NCBI RefSeq assembly: GCF_963082655.1
Contig: NC_081552.1
Coordinates: 182,078,571 to 182,142,570, forward strand
Length of the DNA stretch: 64,000 bases
Direction: 5' to 3'
From: Stomoxys calcitrans
Taxonomy: Eukaryota > Arthropoda > Insecta > Diptera > Muscidae
In this document: piece by piece, positions 56,100-64,000 of the stretch
Position numbering within the stretch: position 1 is the first letter of the stretch
How the letters are laid out: the number at the start of each line of letters is the position of its first letter
Notes under the pieces: model-generated
The model's database searches: none
What the model saw: the letters and a program-made list of their open reading frames with translations, nothing else
What the model was told of the DNA's origin: nothing
Program-made: the position numbers and the translations under genes

Positions 56100-57600
56100 T
56101 GTCTTATCCTCGTCTTTTGATTCCACCAGGAGTTCATCCTCACAAGATTCGTTAGATCTTGTCATGATGAGCTTCTGTACGCATCCAGGGGCAGGTGAGA
56201 AAGCTGTGAAACCACTCTTCCTCAGGACACTGGACACTTTCGGTGTGGACGATTTCTCCTTAGATGCTTCACTAGCTGCTGCTGTCTAAGTACTTTTTGA
56301 GTTTGTGCTTCCCCGCTGGCGCACACCTTGAGCTCAATCCAACCGGATGACCCACCCACACAGGGCTTGTCGGGTTCCGTTTCGATGCCTTCCCTTCCTG
56401 TCTCGATTGTGGCAGGGGGATTTTTGGTCTCCTGCAATCCGCCAGACATTAACGATGTGGTCTATAGTTCCTCAGGCAGGTGTTCAGCAACAACTGCTGA
56501 GTCGTCTCCTGATTCCTCAATCCCACCGCTTCAATAGACCTTCTGCTTCAGCTTGTTGCATCCGTAGGATACAACTCCTTCAGACGTGTTGAGGTCTGCT
56601 AGACAGCCGGAGTTTAGTACGAATACTGTCTCTGGTCACCATCAGCCCCATTCAATCTACCAATCTTCCAGTCGGTGGTTAAAAGATTGGGATTATATTC
56701 CCTTAGTCTTCCAAGTATCGATTCAGTATCTGAGGGAATCCTTGGTACCCAAGCATGCGCAATTGGTCGAGAAGGAATATCTTCCTTATTGAGTAAATTT
56801 AGTGCTGCACCTGGCCGGATATCTCCAATCTTTTTTAGCGCACAACGATATATTTCAATTGAACGTTAATCCTTAAAGGTAATTAGTCTGTATCGGCCCA
56901 GATAACAGCCTGCATTGTCACAAACTGGAGGAGACCCAGGAAATTCCGCAAGGACATCAGAGTATACTGATAACAGTCCATTGACTATCCCACTACAATT
57001 ATTCCTATGCAGTCCTGTTCTTCTCCCAAACTGTCCCTAGCAACATTAGCAAAGGTTCTTGAGCCCATCTTACTATTGTTCGCCCTAGTTCATTTAGGCA
57101 TAAGATGCCCTAAAGGTGACCGCAGGCTTTTGGCTGACTGCTGTGCACTTTCCGAAGCTAGGCGTGTAGTCTTTGGGGTAGCCTGTGCAGCGAATCCTCG
57201 AGCCCAATTCAGCGAGTCTCTCTCAATATTAGTGAGAGTCTTAGGATCATTCGAACCAAGCCTCTCAATAAACCTGAGAGCAATGCGTCTTCTATTATTC
57301 CTACCTCTTAAGGAGCATGTTCGTTTGCCGGGGAAGGCCTATGGCCTAGTCATGCGATGATAGAATTGGTTCGGCCTTGTCCTTAAGACCTTGTCTGTCG
57401 GCTAGTGGAGCCTAAAGTAGCCGCTCCACCAGTCGCGGTTTCAGTAGCAGACAATATGCTACGGCCTGATACCACCACAGCAGCTGTTGGGTCTTTGGAG
57501 ACCATTCGAAGCCTACTCCCGGGCTCTAGATCTGCCGCTACACTGGAAACAAACCCAGATCAGCAACCGTCTAATGGATACCACTATCGTATCTATCCTT
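56100..57600 (-). pseudogene. LINE-beta ORF1 (gag-like) remnant
   Basis: Upstream of the endonuclease on the minus strand, weakly open frames include FSPAPGCVQKLIMTRSNESC and ESKDEDKTTVVEVLNSGYDL (56034-56237). Further upstream is a Ser/Arg/Lys-rich segment (about 57180-57360) with RRIALRFIERLGS and RDSLNWARGFAAQA in shifting frames. No CCHC knuckle could be recognised. Assignment rests on position and composition. Confidence 0.6.
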
Positions 57601-57609
57601 GAGTGGCTT

Positions 57610-59277
57610 AAATTTTTCTTCCAAAAATAATGACCCATTACGGAGCGGGCGTTTTCGCTCCACTCAACGGTTCAAACAAGAATCCGCCTGTGTGTTCAAC
57701 TATACTGAGTTTTTATGTAAGCAAATGTTGCTTTGGCATATTTGTTCCCAATAGGAAGGGAGTATTTACGCAAATTCCTATCAAGAACTACTTGCAATAG
57801 GCTATCCCTTTGGAGACAAGAGTTTTTGCTTCTTTTTGGTTACGTTTTATGGTATTCGAAATCATAAAAAGGTGGAATGCGACTGCAATCTCGCAACATG
57901 ATGCACAAAAGAGTTTTACAAATTTGCCCTTTCTCCCTCTCTTGCAGGTAGATTTAGGGAACAATTCATACACAACAATAAACTTTTTGTTCATGTTACC
58001 AGAATGGACATTGTTGGGCAAAGAACAAAATTCAATGAATGTTGTTGGTTGGTCTGTGATTCTCTGCAAATGTAAAGCAATTGCAAGTTGGGCATTTGTC
58101 ATATGTCTGTGGCACACAGTCGACTACTGGTCTATCTTATCATTAATTCATGGTAAAGGAAGCCATCCTTTGAAAAGGACTTAACAAAAAGAAAATTGGA
58201 CCTACAGCAATGGCTTTTACTTAGGACTTAGTGAGGATGTAATGGTATGTGTAAGGAAAAAAGGCACCCAGAGTTTTTCCCAAAAATCAGAAATTCAATG
58301 TAATGGTAAGCAAATGCTGTGAAGTGTATACAAATCTGAAAATTTAGTTTCAAAAAGCTTTTTCGTCACCAGAAGTCGAAACAAGTACAAAATCATAGCA
58401 CTGTATAGGAATGGTCTCTATTTTATGGCCATAAAATCCGACCCTTTTAATACAACTGTTGATTTGTTGAACATTACCAAGACCAAATTCTTGTGGCGGG
58501 TAAGCCAGATTATTTTCGTATTAAAAATTCTTAACAAGAGAATGTTTTAAAAGTTTTTATTCCTTGTTCTTTCAAGCATCTGTTGCTACGGCTCTCTTCT
58601 CATCGTTCTTGTGCATCCTACCCATCGCATGGCTTGCGCCTTTATGAGCTTTTGTCTGTTTGCATGTTTTTTGTTGACCAAAGTTGACCAAAAAACCCTG
58701 TTGTCGTTGTAGACAAATAAAGAAAACTTTTAAATTAACTGACAACAAAAGCCTTATAGTTGTTGTTGTTGCTGTTGCTGTTTGTATAAAAAGTTAAATT
58801 TAATAAAGAAAAAACTACGTTCGTACTCAGACTCAGAGTCTTAGTGAATGTAAAGTTGAAAATGGAAGTCAAACGAATGAGAATGCGACAAAAGGAGACC
58901 AAGAGTACATCTTGCAAAAGCAGGTCAACACATTTGTATAGCCATTTTATACTCAACTGAGAACGGTGGACTATGTCATTTGAGTATTGTTAGGGGTACT
59001 ACATCTTTAAAAAGAAATAAAAGGAAAAGTGTATTCGTGGGTTTATTTATCTGCTGTAGGCACCAAAATGTCTGTATTGATTTTTTTTGTTGAAAGTTGT
59101 ACCTATGTTTTTGAAGGAATCAAAGGCCAGATATTTTTGCTATTAACAAACGCATTGCGAAACTTTTATTTTACACTAATTCTCAACAGCGAACGATAAA
59201 AAATACCATGCGTTTCAAAATGAGTGCGCTCAAAAAATAGTGATCCCCAAATGAATGAACATTGAACTAAATGATAG
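57610..59277. other. Unassigned stretch
   Basis: About 1.7 kb without recognised repeats. Overlapping frames of 109-124 codons on opposite strands lie at 57788-58184. Neither has a recognisable domain, and a TCTCTTGCAGGTAG string near 57940 could be chance. A GTTGTTGTTGTTGCTGTTGCTG simple repeat lies near 58760. Confidence 0.45.
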
Positions 59278-59447
59278 TTAAATTGGGGGTTTACTAATCT
59301 AGTCATTCGGTTTGCAACACCTCCAAATATTCATCTGAGACCCCCATAAAGTATACACATTCTTGATCGTCTCGTCGTTCTGAATCGATATAGCAATGTC
59401 CGTCCGTCTGTCGAAATCACGATAGAGGTCGAACGTCGAAAAGTGAA
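59278..59447 (+). mobile_element. HINE head only
   Basis: AATTGGGGGTTTACTAATC, GTCATTCGGTTTGCAACACC, core TTCTTGATCGTCTCGTCG and GTCCGTCCGTCTGTCG are in the normal order. The body is replaced after about 59447 by reverse-oriented Helitron monomers. Confidence 0.78.
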
Positions 59448-59543
59448 CCGATCGGGATAATATGCGACTCAAATAAAAGGTATTCAGGTGTAGACTACGA
59501 ATTTCGTAATGTACTCCCCAATACCTTTCAGTATCCAGTAACT

Positions 59544-59560
59544 GGGGGGGGGGGGGGGGG
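59544..59560. repeat. 17-nt G run
   Basis: A G homopolymer inside a Helitron monomer. Its length may be imprecise in the assembly. Confidence 0.9.
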
Positions 59561-59819
59561 TGCGCCCCGACCCCAAAACCTCTTAAAATAGGGTTATTGG
59601 ACGATAATCACAATATGGGACTCGAATGAAAGGTATTCGGGAGTAGATTACGAAAATGGTCAGGAAGGAGGAACAGGCTTTTAAGTTTGTTGATATTGGA
59701 AGGGGGCGGACCCTGCCCCGTTACCCCAAAAACACCTCTTAAAATCAAAAGTGGACCGATAGGGACAATATGGGTATCAAATACAAGGAATTGGCGAGAA
59801 GAATACGAATATGGTTGGG

Positions 59820-59933
59820 ATCAAGTATGCGAGGGGTCGTCCAACCCCAAAAACTCCCCCAAAACAAACATATTGGATCAAGTATGCGAGGGGTCGTCCA
59901 ACCCCAAAAACTCCCCCAAAAAAAATATATTGG
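59820..59933 (+). repeat. 57-bp tandem duplication in a Helitron monomer
   Basis: ATCAAGTATGCGAGGGGTCG...CAAACATATTGG is repeated at a 57-bp offset (59820 and 59877) with few differences, the second ending in an A run. The equivalent site at 61240 has one copy. Confidence 0.85.
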
Positions 59934-60128
59934 ACGTTAATATCAATACGGGACTCAAATGAAAGGTATTCGGGACTAGACTACAAATACGACATAAAAA
60001 ATGAGGTCCAAGTAATTGGGGGTCTCCCCACCCTCAAATTACGAATATGACATTAAACATTGTGTCCAAGAATCTAGGTGGTGCTTTACCTCCTAAAGTC
60101 GCCTCCAATAGTTTATTGGAGTGAGGCG

Positions 60129-60151
60129 CCCCCCCCCCCCCCCCCCCCCCC
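60129..60151. repeat. 23-nt C run
   Basis: A C homopolymer after GTGAGGCG, at the point where the paralogue at 61555 has only CCCCC. Either a slippage expansion or an assembly artefact. Confidence 0.9.
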
Positions 60152-62783
60152 AACTAAACGGCTGTATAACCAATTATGACAATATGGGGTTAATTTCAGA
60201 GTATAAGGTTGTGGACTGCGAATATTATATTTTTATTCTGCTCATATATCAAGCGGACCACCTCACCTCCAAATAGTTGATCAATTATAATGACTTAACA
60301 GGACACTGCCGAAATACGCCCAAAGTTATGACGTTCAGTGTGATATGAGCAGTTGCAAATCTTAACGTCAAGTGGCAGCCATGTTTAGCTCATCGACAAG
60401 GAGTCTTCAACAACGTGCTGCAGGGCAACACTTTCATGTTTAAAAGTTTTACTTGGTTTAATTGCAAAGAACTGTCGCCACCGCACCTAATATAAAGACC
60501 GGCAATTTGATTTGATTTAAAAAAGACTAAATTTATGACCATTCAAAAAAGCTCGAACAGATGGGAAAATATCAAACTCTCAGTCTTTTATATGCGATTG
60601 CGCAAGGATCCGGGGCGACATGAAACAAAGAACTTTTAAATTATTTTGTGCATTAAAGTCTAAACCTTTTCCTTATCGATGGCAGCACTAACCTTTAAAT
60701 AAGCGCTATCTGTTCTGTTTGCAAATGAATCATCTGAATGGAGACCCCACCACGAACAGAGAGAGGGCAAAGTGGTTAAAATTGATCATGCAGCACTTAT
60801 CTGTGTTATGGCAACCTATCGGTCCGTAAAATAAAGAAAAGTAATGTACAGGAATTTCGTTGCGGTTGTTTGCTGTATTACTTCTTTAAATTTCCCACCC
60901 TAAGACGGGCCTTAACAATAGGTGGTTCAGGTGGTTTAAGTGGCTATCTTTGCCATAGATAAAAATTTATTTAGTAAATCCCCTAAAATAGTTTTATTGG
61001 ACGATAAAGGCAATATGGGACTCGAATGAAAGGCATTCGGGAGTAGATTACGAAAATGGTCAGGAAGGGGGAAAAGGCTTTTTAGTTTGTTGATATTGGA
61101 AGGTGGCGGACCCTCCCCCGTTACCCCAAAAACACCACTTAAAATTAAAAGTGAACCAATAGGGACAATATGGGTATCAAATGAAAGGTACTGGGGAGTA
61201 GAATACGAATATGATTTTAAAAAATTGGTATGAAGTATACGAGGGGTCGTTCAACCCCAAAAACTCCCCCAAACAAACATATTGGACTTAGATATCAATA
61301 TGGGACTCAAATGAAAGGTATTGGGGATAAGACAACGAATATGACATAGAAAATGATGTGTAAGTTATTGAAAGTCTCCCCAATTCGATCCTAGCTAGAT
61401 GAGCCACAAATTTAAAGCATTTGTGACATTAAACTTTGTGTCCAAGAATCTAGGTGGTGCTTTACCTCCCCATTAAAATAATGGGAGATCAAGTGATAGA
61501 TATTTTTAAGTGGAGTGCCTCATTCAAATTTGTGCTCAAGTGGCAGACGGAGTGAGGCGTCCCCCACGAAATGGCTGTGTGCACCAATTATGACAATATG
61601 GGGTTAAATTCAAAATATAAGGCTGGGGACTGCGAATATGATATCTTTATTCTGCTCATATATCTAGCGGACCACCTCTCCTCAAAACAGTTGATCAATT
61701 ATAATGACCTAACAGGACACTGCCGCCGTACCCCCAAAGTTATGACGTTCAGTGTGATAGGAGCAGTTACAACCCTTAAGTCAAGGTGGCCGCCATTTTT
61801 AACTCATCCACAAGGAGCCTTCTTTTCCTAGACAAGTCCAAACAACGTGCTGCTGGGCAACAATTTCATATTCAAATGTTTTACATAGTTAAATTACTAA
61901 AAACTGTCACCACCGCTCCTAATATAAAGACCGGCAAATCAGTTCTCTACCACTGAGAATCGTTTAATATGGCAATTTGATTCGATTTAAAAAATACTAA
62001 ATTATGACTATTGAACAGGTAACCATATAGTCAGTTATAGACAGCTAACACATGATGATCAACGTTATTGGCGCTAAGCCGCTCCAAGCGAGTTACAGCA
62101 TAGACAAAGGAAATTTATAGATTCATAACTTATGTTCAAAAAAGCTCTAACAGATGCGAGAAATGTAAAATTCTCAGCCGTTTATATGTGATTGCGCAAG
62201 CATCCAGGGCGACATGGAAGGGATAACTTTTAAGTTATTTGGTTAACATTTTGGGTATTAAAGTCTAAACCTTTCCCTTATCGATGGCAGCACTAACAAT
62301 AAAATAAGCCCCATAAATTCTGTTTGGAAATGGATCAACAGAATGGTGTCGCCACAACGAACAGAGAGGGTGAAAATTAATCATGCAGCATTTATCTTTG
62401 TTATGGCAACCTATCGGTTCGTAAATTAAAGTCTAGGAATTTCGATGCGGTTGTTTGCTGTACTATTTTTTGCAAATTTCCCACCCTAAGATAGATAATT
62501 CAGGTAGTTTATGTGGCTATTTTTGCCTTAAAAAAAAATTATTTAGTAGAGTGCGAATATCAAAGTTTGTGTTAAACTGTTAGAGGGGAAGCCTCATCGA
62601 ACGTACACAGAGTCAGAGCTGTTGGAGAGTAGGTTACGTCACAGAGGTGAAATTTTTCTACATCTTGAAAGCGAAAGCTCAGTGGAGCGGGTTTGATTGA
62701 AAAGTTAGCTGAAAGATAAGAAGCCTACTTTTTATAGTCGAGCCCAAGTGACGTGCCGATGACCACACATTTTTTTTCGTTTT

Positions 62784-62876
62784 GTCACTCGATTCGTTCG
62801 CCAAGTCATTGAAAACAGCTGATTTAATAAAGGGGAAATAACTGTTTTCAATGACTTGGCGAACGAATCGAGTGAC
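62784..62876. mobile_element. Palindromic MITE with perfect 35-bp arms
   Basis: Arms 62784-62818 and 62842-62876 are perfect inverted copies (ends GTCACTCGATTCG and CGAATCGAGTGAC) around a 23-nt A+T-rich centre. No coding. A related copy is at 21054-21156, at the same place in the Helitron. Confidence 0.88.
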
Positions 62877-63541
62877 AGCAGTAAAAGCAGGAAAAATCAT
62901 ACATACCCTCTACCATGGATCTCATTTGTAATTTGTTGCCCGATATCTCTTTATAGGCAAACAAAGGATAATAGATATAAATTGCAAAGCTATTGGAGCT
63001 ATTTCAGGTTATCAACCAACAGCCAACATGCTTGGTTTGGCTGTTGGAGACCATAGTAGATGTCGTTGCACAAAATGTCAGCAAAACTTGAATTAGAATT
63101 GAGCCCTTTAGTGGCTTAAGAACTAAAATCGGGAGATCGGTTCATATCGGAGCTATAATAGGTGATGGACCCATTCAGACCATATTTGGCACGAATGTGG
63201 AAGGTCTTAGGGAAGTCGTTAAAATAATGTTTAGCCAAATCGCATAAGAATTGCGCCCTCTAGAGGCTCAGAGAGTCATGTTAGGAGATCGCTTTATATG
63301 GGAGCTACATCAAGTTTTAAACCGGTTTGAAGCATACTTACCCCAGATGATGGAAGTCATAACAAATTATCTTATACAAAATTAGAGACAAATCGGATAA
63401 GAATTGCGGCGTTTAGGGACTCAAGAGGTCAAGATCCAAAATCGGTTTATATGACAGCTATATCAAAACATAGACCAATATGACCCATTTAAAATCCCAA
63501 CTGACCTACACTTCTAGGAAGTATTTGCGCAAAATTTTAAG
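62877..63541 (-). mobile_element. HINE remnant inside Hel-C copy 3b
   Basis: The minus-strand counterpart of 20208-21053: tail CCATGGTAGAGGGTATG, four monomers, and then a break at AGGAAGTATTTGCGCAAAATTTTAAG. The head and about 140 bp of neighbouring Helitron have been deleted, joining it to GTAAGCCGAAGATGCTTAC. Confidence 0.8.
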
Positions 63542-63952
63542 GTAAGCCGAAGATGCTTACCCGTGCGCAACGGTGACATTAGATAGGCAAAAAAAAAAGT
63601 GGAAATTAGATTGAATTTAGAAATAAGCAAAATGATAACAATGTGATTGAAAACAACAGCGAACATCACCAACAACAAATTCAGCACCATCTATTGGGAG
63701 ATAGAAATTATTTGAATAGCCAAGCAAACCCGAACAAAGAAAAATAGCGCGAGAGGTACAGGAGAGTATGTTCAAAATTAATAATATGTTTTTCGCTACG
63801 GTATTGACAAGTTGTCTGTCCTTCGAATAAATTAAATAAAGGAACTAACCTTTGACTGTTTTCAGTATTTTTTGTTTAACCCTCCTACCCTGGGACAAGC
63901 TTCCACAAGAGTCCAAAAGTTCTATAAAAACAAGGCCGCAATATATATATAT

Positions 63953-64000
63953 GTTAGAGGGGAAGGCTCAACAAACGTACACAGAGTCAGAGCTGTTGGA
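63953..64000 (+). mobile_element. Start of another Hel-C copy, cut by the window edge
   Basis: GTTAGAGGGGAAGGCTCAAC and ACGTACACAGAGTCAGAGCT match the interior at 62578-62628 and, in reverse, 21268-21312. It continues outside the window. Confidence 0.75.

Larger units (their letters stand above)
52668..57605 (-). mobile_element. LINE-beta, longest copy, with nested SINE
   Basis: On the minus strand, from about 57605 down: ORF1 (gag-like), APE endonuclease, linker, RT, thumb, RNase H. The last roughly 400 bp of the family's 3' region (seen at 37560-37970) are missing, because the copy stops where LINE-alpha copy C ends, tail to tail. Total about 4.6 kb without the SINE. All domains contain frameshifts or stops, so the copy is dead but close to full length. 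Related to LINE-alpha in the linker and thumb; an I/LOA/R1-type arrangement, clade unresolved. Confidence 0.87.
59448..60985 (+). mobile_element. Long Helitron Hel-C, partial copy 3a
   Basis: Opposite orientation to the copy at 19577. About five G-rich monomers (59448-60170) lead into the non-coding interior (60170-60985), which follows positions 22430 to about 21370 in reverse (TATGACAATATGGGGTTAA, GACACTGCCG, GATGGCAGCACTAACC, CCCACCCTAAGACGGGCC). It stops at ATTTATTTAGTAAATC and is joined to the next copy. Confidence 0.82.
60986..63952 (+). mobile_element. Long Helitron Hel-C, partial copy 3b
   Basis: Monomers (60986-61450), then the interior in the order of 22430 down to 19670 of copy 1 in reverse, including MITE (62784-62876), HINE remnant (62877-63541) and the block ending at AAAACAAGGCCGC (about 63940). 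The TC end and the terminal CTAG are absent. At about 63953 the sequence jumps to interior sequence equivalent to 21310, starting another copy. Confidence 0.83.

Noticed and set aside
57788..58184. Overlapping 109- and 124-codon frames on opposite strands as a host exon
   Set aside because: No domain recognised, both strands are open over the same bases, and splice-like strings are not sufficient. A protein search against fly proteomes would decide it.
61571..61831. 86-codon frame conserved with 22116-22349 (about 70% identical peptides)
   Set aside because: Conservation comes from paralogous Helitron interiors. The flanking non-coding sequence is equally similar and other copies (60184-60420) break the frame. 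A codon-substitution test over all copies would settle it.

Overview
This is a transposon-packed, A+T-rich intergenic or heterochromatin-like segment of an insect genome. A dipteran, most likely a calyptrate or muscid fly such as a house-fly or stable-fly relative, fits best: the window holds more than 20 mini-me/DINE-1-type elements with the (TA)n - core - (GTCY)n signature described from Diptera, plus Helitrons, LINEs, a tRNA-derived SINE family and mariner fossils. The species is an inference. I found no convincing host protein-coding gene, functional tRNA, rRNA or CRISPR. Long open frames here are either broken transposon proteins or frames kept open by repeat periodicity.

Repeat families, named for this report. 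(1) 'HINE' = mini-me/DINE-1-like, Helentron-associated elements. The 5' end is TATACCC(T/A)CCACC, then a (TA)n tract, a core of about 35 bp, (GTCY)n, diverged monomers, a subterminal inverted copy of the 5' end, the hairpin TTCGGCCCGGCCGAA and a ...TTTTACTTGTT end. (2) 'Hel-A' (short) and 'Hel-C' (long) = canonical-looking non-autonomous Helitrons: 5' TC-TTATATATA..., about 110-130 bp G-rich monomers, 3' ...CTAG, inserted between A and T. (3) LINE-alpha and LINE-beta = two related non-LTR retrotransposon families with reverse transcriptase, RNase H and a Cys/His zinc finger. (4) A tRNA-headed SINE of about 300 bp. (5) Mariner-like transposase fossils. (6) A palindromic MITE.

Layout. 0-3.2 kb: HINE pieces and a local tandem duplication. 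3.2-6.7 kb: mariner and LINE-alpha fossils. 6.8-10.4 kb: sparse sequence plus a HINE with GTACCAAAT monomers. 10.4-17.5 kb: Hel-A copies and a chain of HINEs, one holding a perfectly nested Hel-A. 18.0-28.8 kb: three Helitrons in head-to-tail tandem, with a Hel-A and several HINEs nested inside. 28.8-31.2 kb: an oppositely oriented Helitron carrying a SINE. 31.4-34.9 kb: LINE fragments, a HINE and a second mariner. 35-49 kb: a chain of HINEs with LINE and SINE insertions. 50.8-52.7 kb: HINE and LINE-alpha tail. 52.7-57.6 kb: the longest LINE-beta copy (ORF1, endonuclease, RT, RNase H), containing a SINE with a perfect 12-bp target duplication. 57.6-59.3 kb: sparse. 59.4-64 kb: inverted paralogues of the long Helitron seen at 19.6-22.6 kb.

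The main results are structural. The nested insertions supply empty sites inside the window that prove Helitron-style A/T insertion, and the Helitrons abut in tandem. HINE subfamilies with different sequences keep the same 153-bp monomer period and show covarying subterminal inverted repeats. The long Helitron carries a non-coding interior shared by four or more copies that I cannot assign to any known family.
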